A stretch of DNA of 64,000 nt, taken from NCBI RefSeq assembly GCF_003312875.1, contig NZ_CP015163.1, positions 2,976,001 through 3,040,000 on the forward strand, read 5' to 3'. The translations under genes were made by a program, and so were the position numbers. Origin of the DNA: Amycolatopsis albispora. GTDB lineage: Bacteria > Actinomycetota > Actinomycetes > Mycobacteriales > Pseudonocardiaceae. Positions 49,532 to 57,922 of the stretch are shown piece by piece (position 1 is the stretch's first letter; every line of letters starts with the position of its first letter). The notes below the pieces were generated by a model, which saw only the letters and a list, made by a program, of their open reading frames with translations, had not been told where the DNA came from and ran no database searches.

Positions 49532-51004
49532 ATGCCCACAACACAGCCCAAGACAGAGCCCAAGACACAGCCCAGGACACCGCCCGGGATCACCACCGTC
49601 GAGCACAACGGCATCGCGCCGATCCCGGTCGCGGAGCAGACTTCCCGACCGCGCGACCTGTTCCGGCTCGCCTTCGGTGGCGCGAACACCTTCGCCACCA
49701 TCATTCTCGGCACGCTGCCGATCGCCTACGGGCTGGGTTTCTGGGCCGCCGCCGCGGCGACGGTGACCGGGGTGCTCGCCGGCGCCTGCGTGCTCGCGCC
49801 GATGGGCTTGTTCGGCCCGGTGACCAGGACGAACAACGCGGTGTCCTCCGGCGCGCACTTCGGGGTGGTCGGCCGGTGCGTCGGCTCGTTCCTGTCGTTG
49901 CTGACCGCGATCACCTTCTTCGCGATCTCGGTGTGGGTCAGCGGGGACGCGGTCGCCGGTGCCGCGCAACGGTTGTTCGGCGTCGATGGCGGCGCGGTGC
50001 TGCGTGGCGTCGCGTACGGCGTGATCGCGGTGGCCACGCTGGTCGTGTGCATCTACGGGTACCGGTTCATGTTGCTGATCAACCGGATCGCGGTCAGCCT
50101 CGGCACGATCATCATGCTGCTCGGGGTTTTCGCATATGGTGGGAAGTTCGACCCGTCGTTCGCGGGTACCGGCGAGTACGCGCTCGGCACGTTCTGGCCG
50201 ACGTGGATTCTCGCCGCGCTGACCGTGATGGCGAACCCGATCTCGTTCGGCGCCTTCCTCGGTGACTGGTCGCGGTACATCCCGGCCACGCACAGCCGCC
50301 GTTCCCTGCTGGCGGCGCCGTTCCTGGCGCAGGTGGCCACGCTGCTGCCGTTCGGCTTCGGCATCGCCACCGCCACCCTGGTCACCGACGCGGGCGACTA
50401 CATCGCCGGGCTGACCGCGATTTCCCCGCTGTGGTACGCCATTCCGCTGATCGTGGTGGCGCTGATCGGCGGCTTGTCCACCGGTACCACCGCGTTGTAC
50501 GGCACCGGGCTGGACTTCAGCTCCATCTTCGTGCGGTTGAGCCGCGTGCAGGCGACGCTGCTGATCGGCTCGCTCTCGGTGGTGTTCATCTTCGTCGGCA
50601 ACTTCGCGCTGGACATGGTGTCGAGCATCAACGCCTTCGCCACGCTGATCGTGCTGTGCACGTCGCCGTGGATGGTGATCATGATGATCGGCTACCTGGT
50701 CCGGCGCGGTTACTACGATCCGGTGGACCTGCAGGTGTTCAACGAGGGCAGGCGCGGCGGGCGGTACTGGTTCACCCGCGGCGTGAACTGGCGGGCGATG
50801 GCGGCGTGGCTCCCGGCGACCACGCTCGGCCTGCTCACCGCGAACACGCCGATGATCGCCGGGCCCCTGCGCGAGATCGCGGGCGGGGTGGACATCAGCC
50901 TGCCGGTCACCCTGCTCACCGCCGCCGTCGCCTACCCGGTGCTGCTACGGGTGTTCCCGGAACCCGCCGAAGTCCACGGCCCTGCACAGCCCGCATTCGC
51001 CTAG
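49532..51004 (+). CDS. NCS1 family purine/cytosine permease (CodB-like)
   Basis: This is a 490-residue transporter with about 12 helices. NCS1 hallmarks are visible: FRLAFGGANTFATIILGTLPIAYGLGFW, GPVTRTNNAVSSGAHFGVVGR, WILAALTVMANPISFGAFLGDWSRYIP and the SINAFATLIVLC helix. It imports a nucleobase or related heterocycle by cation symport; the exact substrate is not predictable. GG-rich AAAGGACGGG precedes ATG 49532. The TAG stop at 51002-51004 lies in the CTAG target of an IS982-type element. Originally a palindromic repeat began directly after it. Confidence 0.88.
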   Translation: MPTTQPKTEPKTQPRTPPGITTVEHNGIAPIPVAEQTSRPRDLFRLAFGGANTFATIILGTLPIAYGLGFWAAAAATVTGVLAGACVLAPMGLFGPVTRTNNAVSSGAHFGVVGRCVGSFLSLLTAITFFAISVWVSGDAVAGAAQRLFGVDGGAVLRGVAYGVIAVATLVVCIYGYRFMLLINRIAVSLGTIIMLLGVFAYGGKFDPSFAGTGEYALGTFWPTWILAALTVMANPISFGAFLGDWSRYIPATHSRRSLLAAPFLAQVATLLPFGFGIATATLVTDAGDYIAGLTAISPLWYAIPLIVVALIGGLSTGTTALYGTGLDFSSIFVRLSRVQATLLIGSLSVVFIFVGNFALDMVSSINAFATLIVLCTSPWMVIMMIGYLVRRGYYDPVDLQVFNEGRRGGRYWFTRGVNWRAMAAWLPATTLGLLTANTPMIAGPLREIAGGVDISLPVTLLTAAVAYPVLLRVFPEPAEVHGPAQPAFA

Positions 51005-51980
51005 ACGAGTAATGCGTAAGTCGGGGTGGTAGCCGGGGAAGGACGAAGGGTGTTCAAGATCCGTTTGTGACGACAGACCTGAACACCCTTCTGACCGCAC
51101 TCTACGTCAGGATCGACGACCACCTCGCGAGCAGGCGCCGCCTGGGCAGACCGCCCAGGCTGACCGACGCCGAGCTGGTCACCCTCGCGGTGGGCCAGGC
51201 ATTGCTCGGGTTCACCTCCGAAGCCCGCTGGCTGCGGTTCGTACCCGCCCGTATGCCCGGCGCCTTTCCGTTCCTGCCTGGACAGCCCGGCTACAACCGC
51301 CGCCTGCGTGCCGCGTTGCCACTGATCAAGCAGGTGATGCGCTGGCTGGCGGCGGACACCGACCTGTGGACCGACACGACCTGGATCGTCGACTCCACCC
51401 CGGTGGAGTGCGGCCGCTCCCGGCCAACGGCCAAGCGTTCGGACCTGGCGGGCTGGGCGAAATACGGCTTCTGCCGTTCGCACTCCCGCTGGTTCTGGGG
51501 CCTGCGCCTGCACCTGGTCTGCACCCCGGCCGGGCTTCCGGTCACCTGGGCACTGGCCGATCCGAAGATCGACGAGCGGCAGGTGCTCATGGCCCTGTGC
51601 GACCATGAACCCCACCTACTCGGCGAACGTCCCGGCCTGCTGATCATCGCCGATAAGGGCTACGTCTCCCGTGAGCTGGACCGGTTCCTGCACGAGCGTG
51701 GGATCCGGCTGATCCGCCCGTCCTACCGCAACCGCACACCACATCCCGGCGAACCGCTGCTCAAGTCCATCCGCCAGCTCATCGAGTCGGTCAACGACAC
51801 ACTCAAAGGTCAACTAAACCTCGAACAACACGGTGGGCGCACCATCGAGGGCGTCGGCGTCCGCATCGCCCAACGACTACTCGCGCTGACCGCCGCCATC
51901 TGGCACAACCGCGCCACCGGCCAACCCGTCACCCGATCCCTTACCGCCTACGACCACTGACCGACTTACGCATTACTCGT
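51005..51980 (+). mobile_element. IS982-family insertion sequence
   Basis: The element is 976 bp with perfect 20-base terminal inverted repeats, ACGAGTAATGCGTAAGTCGG at 51005-51024 and its complement at 51961-51980. CTAG flanks both ends (51001-51004 and 51981-51984) and is the likely target duplication. It holds one intact transposase gene whose stop abuts the right repeat. It lies 16 bases from the IS110-type element, so two insertions are nested in the same permease terminator region. Confidence 0.92.
51067..51960 (+). CDS. IS982-family transposase
   Basis: This is a 297-residue DDE transposase, intact. The N-terminal region is TTDLNTLLTALYVRIDDHL and RLTDAELVTLAVGQALLGF. The catalytic acidic blocks are TTWIVDSTPVECGRSRP, LLIIADKGYVSRELD and LIESVNDTLKGQLNLEQHGGRT with the final Glu. 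The start is GTG 51067 and the stop is at the inner edge of the right terminal repeat. Nothing suggests inactivation, so the element could be mobile. Confidence 0.93.
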   Translation: MTTDLNTLLTALYVRIDDHLASRRRLGRPPRLTDAELVTLAVGQALLGFTSEARWLRFVPARMPGAFPFLPGQPGYNRRLRAALPLIKQVMRWLAADTDLWTDTTWIVDSTPVECGRSRPTAKRSDLAGWAKYGFCRSHSRWFWGLRLHLVCTPAGLPVTWALADPKIDERQVLMALCDHEPHLLGERPGLLIIADKGYVSRELDRFLHERGIRLIRPSYRNRTPHPGEPLLKSIRQLIESVNDTLKGQLNLEQHGGRTIEGVGVRIAQRLLALTAAIWHNRATGQPVTRSLTAYDH

Positions 51981-52007
51981 CTAGGTGTCACGAATGAAGC
52001 TTCTATG

Positions 52008-53030
52008 TCAAGTGAGGTCGGTGGTGAGTGCTCGGTAGATGGTGTTGGCGAGGTGGCGTTTGAGGGCGCGGAGGGCGGCTTTGGTGGTGGCGTGGGGGTG
52101 GTGTTTGGTCCAGTTGTCGCGGTAGGTGCGGGCGGGTGGGTGGTGGGTGAGTTGGGTGATGGCGATGCGGTGGAGGCAGGTGTTGAGTTGGCGGTTGCCG
52201 CCGCGGTTGAGGCGGTAGTGGGGTTTGTTGGCTGTCCAGGTGGGGATGGGTGCGGTGCCGGTGTGCATGGCGTAGGCGGCGGGTGAGCGGAAGCGGGTGA
52301 TGCCGGCGGTTTCGCCGATGATTTTCGCGGCGAGGACGGTGCTGACGCCGGTGATGGCCAGCAGGGTGGGGGCCAGGGGCTGGACTCGGGTGCGGAGTTG
52401 GTGTTCGAGCTGGGTGATCTGCTGGGTCAGGGTGGTGATCTCGGTGAGCAGGTCCAGGGCGAGGTCGCGGCGGACGCTGGCGGGCAGGGTGGACAGGGCG
52501 GTGGTGAGGGTGTGCTGGGCGCGGGGCCCGGTCAGGCGGGGGTGGGTCTGGTCCAGGGCGGGGTCGAGGTCGTGCAGGTGCCAGCGCAGTTGGTTGATGC
52601 TGGCGGTGCGGCGGTTGACCAGGCGTTCGCGCCGGTCGGAGAGCAGGCGCAGGTCCAGGGCGGTCTGGTCCAGGTGTGCGGTGGGCAGGTCGGGTTCGCG
52701 CAGGGCGGCGCGGGCGATGGCCAGGGCGTCGATCGGGTCGGATTTACCGCGGGTGCGGGCGCTGGCGCGGCAGGCGGCCATCAGTGTGGGTGGGACCCAG
52801 ACCACGGTGGCGCCGGTGCCGATCAGGGTGCGGACCAGTCGCCCGGCCACGCCGCGGCCGTCTTCGACCGCCCAGCGCGGCCCGGTGCCGAACTGGGTGG
52901 CCCAGGACCGCAGCCGCAGCAGCCCGTCGGGGTCGGCGGTCACGGTTTTCTGCCCCAGGCGGCGGCCGGTCTGATCGACCGCGACCGCGGTGTGGCTGGA
53001 CTTGTGCGGATCGATGCCAATGACCACCAT
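52008..53030 (-). CDS. IS110-family transposase (DEDD/RuvC-like plus Tnp_20)
   Basis: This is a 340-residue recombinase. The N-terminal RuvC-like DEDD domain has VVIGIDPHKSSHTAVAVD, WAVEDGRG and the pair in GKSDPIDALAIARAAL. A coiled-coil middle follows. The C-terminal Tnp_20 domain has LLAITGVSTVLAAKIIGE and HYRLNRGGNRQLNTCLHRIA. Where relatives usually have a Ser-Gly just before this block (API..WSGN type, from memory), this copy reads TAPIPTWTANKPH, so the catalytic Ser may be Thr. ATG 53030 is used; GTG 53036 is in frame. The upstream non-coding end probably encodes the bridge RNA. Confidence 0.9.
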   Translation of the reverse strand: MVVIGIDPHKSSHTAVAVDQTGRRLGQKTVTADPDGLLRLRSWATQFGTGPRWAVEDGRGVAGRLVRTLIGTGATVVWVPPTLMAACRASARTRGKSDPIDALAIARAALREPDLPTAHLDQTALDLRLLSDRRERLVNRRTASINQLRWHLHDLDPALDQTHPRLTGPRAQHTLTTALSTLPASVRRDLALDLLTEITTLTQQITQLEHQLRTRVQPLAPTLLAITGVSTVLAAKIIGETAGITRFRSPAAYAMHTGTAPIPTWTANKPHYRLNRGGNRQLNTCLHRIAITQLTHHPPARTYRDNWTKHHPHATTKAALRALKRHLANTIYRALTTDLT

Positions 53031-53094
53031 GGACACCGCGTGTGTTCCTTCCCTAGCCGGAGAACATGCGTCTTTTCCGGGCCGGGCTGGTCGG

Positions 53095-53245
53095 ACACAC
53101 CTCAGTCGAGGTTGATGGCGTATGCCCACGCTTCTATCAAGTCAGGCCAGCCAGGCCCGGACCTTGATCACGCTGGACAATTCGTTCGCAAGCCAGCAAC
53201 GGCAGTGGCTTTCAGAGTCACCACGCGATCAAGACCGGACCCTAA
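53095..53245 (-). ncRNA. Candidate IS110 bridge RNA with readable target and donor guides
   Basis: This is non-coding DNA between the element's left end and the transposase, read on the minus strand. Four short guides appear in the order expected from IS621. The left-target guide GAAAGCCAC (53213-53205) equals the flank at 53292-53285 plus one core base. The right-target guide ACGAAT (53185-53180) is complementary to the other flank at 51990-51995. The left-donor guide ATAGAAGC (53137-53130) equals the element end at 52006-51999. The right-donor guide ACTGAG (53106-53101) is complementary to the element end at 53284-53279. A GCC/GGC mini-hairpin separates the two target guides. Exact RNA ends are not known. 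Confidence 0.62.
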
Positions 53246-53284
53246 CCGCCCACCACGAGCGGCCACACCAACCCTGACACTGAG

Positions 53285-53330
53285 TGGCTTTCGAGACGTT
53301 TCGCGTCTCGAAAGCCACATTCGTGACACC
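53285..53330. repeat. Palindromic repeat (27-bp arms) split by the IS110 element
   Basis: The right arm, CGTCTCGAAAGCCACATTCG plus GTGACACC-type end, spans 53304-53330. The left arm is broken: its outer 12 bases are at 51985-51996 and the rest at 53285-53298. Rejoined, the arms of 27 bases match perfectly around the loop TTTCG. In the ancestral sequence it began directly after the permease stop codon, so it probably served as its terminator. Confidence 0.88.
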
Positions 53331-53333
53331 GGC

Positions 53334-53590
53334 CCGGGTGGCGGATCTGCACCTGGGTGGCGGCGTCCGGGATGAGGGCGGCATCGGCGAAGTCGCCTTC
53401 CCGGGCCTCGCCGGTGCGGTAGTCCAGGCGCGCGCCCTTCGCGGCGACCACCCAGCCCTGCCCGTCCGGCAGCCGCAGGCGGACCGGCAGCGCCGCGGCC
53501 GGATCCACCGGGTCACCCGGCAGCACGGGCCGCGTCGAGCAGCGGGGCCTCGGCGACGCGGCGCGACCGGCGGCTGGTCACCAATGCGAG
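53334..53590 (-). pseudogene. Possible remnant of a protein gene, unknown function
   Basis: One minus-strand frame reads like real protein over about 65 residues: LPVRLRLPDGQGWVVAAKG, LDYRTGEAREGDFADAALIPDAATQVQIRHPG. It then runs into the palindromic repeat. Upstream the continuation (RRVAEAPLLDAAR) is in a different frame, suggesting a frameshift. No start signal or family is recognised. It may be the decayed end of a gene once next to dxs. Chance coding in high-GC DNA is the alternative. Confidence 0.3.
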
Positions 53591-53677
53591 GTCGCGCCGA
53601 TCGCTGGACTGAGGGCTTTCGAGGCCGCCCACGGCCTCGAAAGCCCGAGGGAAGCGATCGGATCCAAGCGACCTCGC
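53586..53677. repeat. Three-segment long palindrome
   Basis: Nested inverted repeats form a 92-base structure: GCGAGGTCGC (53586-53595) with GCGACCTCGC (53668-53677), CCGATCGCT (53597-53605) with AGCGATCGG (53653-53661), and a perfect inner stem GGGCTTTCGAGGCCG (53613-53627) with its complement (53632-53646) around CCCA. The inner GGCTTTCGAG is shared with the GAATGTGGCTTTCGAG repeat family. The stretch 53678-53816 upstream of dxs's 3' end holds nothing I can assign. Confidence 0.75.
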
Positions 53678-53816
53678 CGCCGCGCCGGAGGCGCGGCAGA
53701 ATCACGGGTGCAGACGAACCGCTCGAACTCTCCCGTGTCCTTCACCGAACCCCCTTGGTGGTGTCTTCGTCAGGCATCACACCGGGGAGCGCGGAAAGGT
53801 TGAGCGAAGCCGCCGA

Positions 53817-55736
53817 TCAGTCCTGGGTGGACTTCACGGCGGGGTCCTGGGCGGGCGTGCCGACCAGGTTCGAGGCCCATTCGGTGACCCGCCGCGCCAC
53901 GTCCTGCGCGGTCAGGCCGACCTCGGCGAGCACCTCGTCCCGCGTGCCGTGCTCCAGGAACCGCTGCGGCACGGCCAGGTCCCGCACCGGCGTCGCGCAG
54001 TCGGCGTCGCGGAGGGCGGCGGCCAGCAGCGAGCCGAAGCCGCCGTGCCGCCCGTTGTCCTCCACGGTGACCACGAGCCGGTGCGCCTCGGCCAGCGCGG
54101 TCAGCTCACCGGGCACCGGCAGCACCCACCGCGGATCCACCACGGTGACACCGATGCCCTGGTCGGCCAGCCGGTCCGCGGCGGCCAGCCCCAGCTTCGC
54201 GAAGGCACCGACGGCGACCAGCAGCACGTCCGTCCCGGCCCCGCCGTCCGGGCGGCGCAGCACGTCGACCACGCCGAGCCGGTCCACCGCGGGCACCGAC
54301 TCGATCACGCCACCGCGGGAGAACCGGAGCGCGGTCGGCCCGTCGGACACGGCCACCGCCTCACGCAGCTCCTCACGCAGGGTGATCGCGTCCCGGGGCG
54401 CGGCCACCCGCATGCCGGGCACCAGGCCGAGCAGCGACAGGTCCCACATGCCGTGGTGGCTGGCGCCGTCCGGGCCGGTGATGCCGGCGCGGTCGAGCAC
54501 GAAGGTGACCGCCTGGCGGTGCAGCGCCACGTCCATCAGCACCTGGTCGAAGGCGCGGTTGAGGAAGGTCGCGTAGATGGCCACCACCGGGTGCATGCCG
54601 CCCATCGCCAGCCCGGCGGCCGAAGCCACCGCGTGCTGCTCGGCGATGCCGACGTCGTACCAGCGGTCCGGGTGCTTCTCGGCGAACTTGTGCAGTCCGG
54701 TCGAGCGCAGCATGGCCGCGGTGATCGCCACCACGTCCTCGCGCTCCTCGCCGATCGCGGCCAGCTCGTCGCCGAAGACCCCGGTCCAGCTCGGGCCCTT
54801 GACCGGCGGCAGCCCGGTCTCCGGGTCGAGCGGGTCGGTCTGGTGCATCTGGTCGTGCTCGTGGTTGACCGCCGGCGGGTAGCCGTGGCCCTTCTCGGTC
54901 ACCGCGTGCACGATCACCGGGCCGCCGAAGGCCTTCGCGCTGTGCAGCGCCTTCTCCAGCGCGGGCAGGTCGTGGCCGTCGACCGGGCCGACGTACTTGA
55001 GCCCGAGGTCGGCGAACATGCGCTGCGGGCTGACCGCGTCCTTGAGCCCGGCCTTGGCCGCGTGCAGCGCGGCGTAGATCGGCTTGCCCACGATCGGGGT
55101 GCGGCGCAGCAGCTCGCGGCCGCCGTCGAGCAGGCGCTCGTAGCCGGGGCGCAGCCGCAGCGAGGCCAGGTGCTCGGCGAGCCCGCCGATGGTCGGCGAG
55201 TAGGAGCGGCCGTTGTCGTTGACCACGATCACCACCGGCCGGTGCGGGGCGGCGGCGATGTTGTTCAGCGCCTCCCAGCACATGCCACCGGTCAGCGCGC
55301 CGTCGCCGACCACCGCCACCGCGTGCCTGCCCCCGCCGCCCAGCTCGAACGCCTTCGCCAGGCCGTCCACATAGGACAACGCGGCCGAGGCGTGGCTGTT
55401 CTCCACCAGGTCGTGCTCGCTCTCGGCGCGCGAGGGGTAGCCGGTCAGCCCGCCCTGCTGGCGCAGCCCGTCGAACTCCGGGTGCCTGCCGGTGACGATC
55501 TTGTGCACGTAGCTCTGGTGGCCGACGTCCCAGACGATCGCGTCCGACGGCGAGTCGAACACCCGGTGCAGCGCCATGGTCAGCTCGACCACACCCAGGT
55601 TGGGGCCCAGGTGACCACCGGTCCGGCACACCTTCTCGACCAGGAAGTCCCGGATCTCGCCGGCCAGCCGCGCCAGCTCGCCGTGCTCCATCCGCTTCAG
55701 GTCCGCCGGTCCGTGCACGGAATCCAGCAACGTCAC
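53817..55736 (-). CDS. dxs: 1-deoxy-D-xylulose-5-phosphate synthase Dxs
   Basis: This is a 639-residue TPP enzyme that condenses pyruvate and glyceraldehyde-3-phosphate, the first step of the MEP isoprenoid pathway. It has [18 protein letters not shown], the TPP motif [31 protein letters not shown], the [18 protein letters not shown] segment and the pyrimidine-domain [18 protein letters not shown] 55736 is preferred, with GAGGTGGAG upstream; in-frame upstream codons extend to 55823 without a start signal. In mycobacteria dxs directly follows RNase D; here about 25 kb of other genes lie between. Confidence 0.96.
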   Translation of the reverse strand: MTLLDSVHGPADLKRMEHGELARLAGEIRDFLVEKVCRTGGHLGPNLGVVELTMALHRVFDSPSDAIVWDVGHQSYVHKIVTGRHPEFDGLRQQGGLTGYPSRAESEHDLVENSHASAALSYVDGLAKAFELGGGGRHAVAVVGDGALTGGMCWEALNNIAAAPHRPVVIVVNDNGRSYSPTIGGLAEHLASLRLRPGYERLLDGGRELLRRTPIVGKPIYAALHAAKAGLKDAVSPQRMFADLGLKYVGPVDGHDLPALEKALHSAKAFGGPVIVHAVTEKGHGYPPAVNHEHDQMHQTDPLDPETGLPPVKGPSWTGVFGDELAAIGEEREDVVAITAAMLRSTGLHKFAEKHPDRWYDVGIAEQHAVASAAGLAMGGMHPVVAIYATFLNRAFDQVLMDVALHRQAVTFVLDRAGITGPDGASHHGMWDLSLLGLVPGMRVAAPRDAITLREELREAVAVSDGPTALRFSRGGVIESVPAVDRLGVVDVLRRPDGGAGTDVLLVAVGAFAKLGLAAADRLADQGIGVTVVDPRWVLPVPGELTALAEAHRLVVTVEDNGRHGGFGSLLAAALRDADCATPVRDLAVPQRFLEHGTRDEVLAEVGLTAQDVARRVTEWASNLVGTPAQDPAVKSTQD

Positions 55737-56029
55737 GCTCCACCTCGCCCGCTCGACAAGTCCGTCGACCGCCCAGTCTACGGAGCCCGCGGGCGGCCGG
55801 ATCCGCCACGCGGCTGGCATCACGTCCCGACCGGGTGATCAGGGCGCTGGCCTGCGGCGAAGCGAGTCACTTCATCTGGTCGTCAATGGTTGGAAACAAA
55901 CCATCAATATCGAAAGTATGTGAAGCGCCTCTCACTTGATCCGGTTGCTCTAGCCAGCCGGGTGGTCACTGCTCGTAGCGTGACCCGGCGAACAGCTCGA
56001 TCGATTCACACCTGGGGGTGAGCTCTACC
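55737..56029. other. Divergent intergenic region between dxs and the glycosyltransferase gene
   Basis: About 290 bases have no gene. An AT-richer stretch at 55880-55920 (GGAAACAAACCATCAATATC) stands out against the GC-rich background and is the likeliest promoter area. I cannot place -35/-10 elements reliably, and no riboswitch fold is evident. Confidence 0.4.
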
Positions 56030-57922
56030 GTGCCGATTCCCGCTGCTCGCGGATCGATGCCGGTGCTGGCACCGGCCGAGCACTGGCACCAGCAGACCTC
56101 GCGCGCGCTCCACGGCCCCACCGCGCACCGGCGGCCGCCGGTGGTCGCGGTGGTCCGGTTCGTCGAAGCACCGCGCATCGAATCCCGGTTCGGCCACAAG
56201 GGCGTGGACCGCGTGCTCGAAGAAGTCGCCTGGATGCTCCGGCCGGAGCTGTCCGACCAGGAGCAGCTCGCACCCGACGGGCACGGCGGCCTGGTGCTGA
56301 CCCTGCGCGGCGCGGCCGCCTGGCAGGTGCGCGCCCGGCTGGAGGGCATCTCGACCCGGCTGGCCAGGCTGCCCGTCCGCCTCGGCGACAACAACCTCGC
56401 GGTCACCCCGGTGATCGGCTGGGCCGACGCCGCCGACCGGCCCGCCTGCACCGACCCCGACCAGCTCGCCCAGCGCGCCACCGAGGCGGTCGAGCTGGCC
56501 ACCAGCCAGGTCGACCTGATCCCGCGCAAGTGGACCCCGGCGCCGCCCGCCCGGCACGCCAAGCGTGCCTCCGGCGGCCCGCTGCGCACCGTGCTCCAGG
56601 CGCTGGCCACCGTGCTGATCGGCGTGGTGGCGCCGTTCGCCGGGCTGGTGCTGGCCTACCGCGCGGGCGTCGACCTCGGCACGGCCGCCTACCTGGTGGT
56701 GACCATCTCGCTGGTGCTCACCGCGGTGGTGATCTGGGTGGAGAACCTGCACGCCCTGGACCCCGACCAGCCGCCGGACTCCCCCGCCTCCCCGCCGCCC
56801 GCCGCGTCCGCGATCATCCCGGCCTACCTGCCGAACGAGGCCGCGACCATCGTGGACACGCTGCAGGCGTTCCGGCGCCAGGAGTACGACGGCCCGCTGC
56901 AGATCATCCTGGCCTACAACACCCCGCACCCGCTGCCGGTCGAGGACGACCTGCGGGCGCTGGCCGCCGAGGACCCGCGGCTGGTGGTGATGCAGGTGCC
57001 GTACTCGACTTCCAAGGCGCAGAACGTCAACGCCGCGCTCGAGGTGGTCACCGGCGAGTTCGTCGGCGTGTTCGACGCCGACCACCACCCGGCGCCCAAC
57101 GCCTTCGACCGGGCCTGGCGGTGGATCTCCCACGGCGCGGACGTGGTGCAGGGCCACTGCGTGATCCGCAACGGCTCGGCGTCCTGGGTCTCGCGCACGG
57201 TGGCGGTGGAGTTCGAGTCGATCTACGCGGTCAGCCACCCCGGGCGCACCAAGCTGCACGGGTTCGGCATCTTCGGCGGCTCCAACGGTTTCTGGCGCAC
57301 CCAGGTGCTGCACGAAACCCGGATGCACGGCCAGATGCTGACCGAGGACATCGACTCCTCGATGCGCGTGCTGCTGGCCGGCCGGACCGTGCGCAACGAC
57401 CCGGCGCTGGTCAGCCGGGAACTGGCGCCCGCGACCCTGTCGGCGCTGTGGAAGCAGCGGATCCGCTGGGCGCAGGGCTGGTTCCAGGTCTCGCGGCGGC
57501 ATCTGCGCGCGGCGCTCAAGTCCGACGAACTGACCCTGCGCAACAAGCTCGGCATCACCTTCCTGCTCGGCTGGCGCGAGATCTTCCCGTGGCTGGCGCT
57601 GCAGATGATCCCGGTGATCGCGTTCATCGCCTGGCGCCAGGGCGGGATCACCGAAATGGACTGGTTCGTGCCCACCTTCGTGCTGTGCACGCTCTACACC
57701 TTTTCCGCCGGGCCGAGCCAGGTGCTGTTCGCCTGGCGGCTGGCCGCGCCCGAAGTGCGGCGGCACCAGCGCTGGTTCTGGGCCTATCTGGTGGTTTCAC
57801 TGTTCTTCTACACCGAATTCAAGAACCACGTCGCCAGGGTGGCGCAGCTGAAGGAACTCAGCGGGGAGCGCAAGTGGGCGATCACGCCGCGGCAGGTGCC
57901 GGTGCGGGGTGAGCGCGGATGA
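56030..57922 (+). CDS. Membrane glycosyltransferase 2 with degenerate GGDEF-like N-terminal domain
   Basis: This is a protein of about 630 residues. Residues about 35-170 have the layout of a diguanylate-cyclase domain (VVAVVRFVEAPRIESRFGHKG, then DGHGGLVLTL where GGDEF would be, and VTPVIGWADAADRPACTD), but the active motif is lost. Two membrane helices follow (about 190-240), then a processive GT2 domain: ASAIIPAYLPNEAATIVDT, VGVFDADHHP (DxD), LTEDIDSSMR and the Q-x-x-R-W motif QRIRWAQGW. More helices close the protein. It probably makes or exports a surface polysaccharide. GTG 56030 is preferred (GGGGGTGAG upstream); GTG 56018 is in frame. ATGA couples it to the acyltransferase gene. Confidence 0.85.
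   Translation: MPIPAARGSMPVLAPAEHWHQQTSRALHGPTAHRRPPVVAVVRFVEAPRIESRFGHKGVDRVLEEVAWMLRPELSDQEQLAPDGHGGLVLTLRGAAAWQVRARLEGISTRLARLPVRLGDNNLAVTPVIGWADAADRPACTDPDQLAQRATEAVELATSQVDLIPRKWTPAPPARHAKRASGGPLRTVLQALATVLIGVVAPFAGLVLAYRAGVDLGTAAYLVVTISLVLTAVVIWVENLHALDPDQPPDSPASPPPAASAIIPAYLPNEAATIVDTLQAFRRQEYDGPLQIILAYNTPHPLPVEDDLRALAAEDPRLVVMQVPYSTSKAQNVNAALEVVTGEFVGVFDADHHPAPNAFDRAWRWISHGADVVQGHCVIRNGSASWVSRTVAVEFESIYAVSHPGRTKLHGFGIFGGSNGFWRTQVLHETRMHGQMLTEDIDSSMRVLLAGRTVRNDPALVSRELAPATLSALWKQRIRWAQGWFQVSRRHLRAALKSDELTLRNKLGITFLLGWREIFPWLALQMIPVIAFIAWRQGGITEMDWFVPTFVLCTLYTFSAGPSQVLFAWRLAAPEVRRHQRWFWAYLVVSLFFYTEFKNHVARVAQLKELSGERKWAITPRQVPVRGERG

Larger units (their letters stand above)
51997..53282 (-). 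mobile_element. IS110-family insertion sequence inserted in a palindromic repeat
   Basis: The element is about 1,286 bp and lacks terminal inverted repeats or a real target duplication, as IS110 elements do. Its transposase is on the minus strand, with 0.25 kb of non-coding DNA upstream of it (53037-53282). Flanks are the two parts of one palindrome: GGTGTCACGAATG ends at 51996 and TGGCTTTCGAGACG begins at 53285. A likely 2-base core is TG (51995-51996) on one side and AG (53283-53284) on the other, that is CA and CT in transposase orientation. Confidence 0.88.

Noticed and set aside
53229..53705. Minus-strand frame of 158 codons covering the palindrome and the IS110 flank
   Set aside because: It runs through a hairpin repeat and the IS end and is Arg/Pro-rich; only a short internal stretch in another frame looks like a gene remnant.
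55737..56029. Possible thiamine (TPP) riboswitch upstream of dxs
   Set aside because: No CUGAGA-type core could be found in the right place, so no riboswitch is called.
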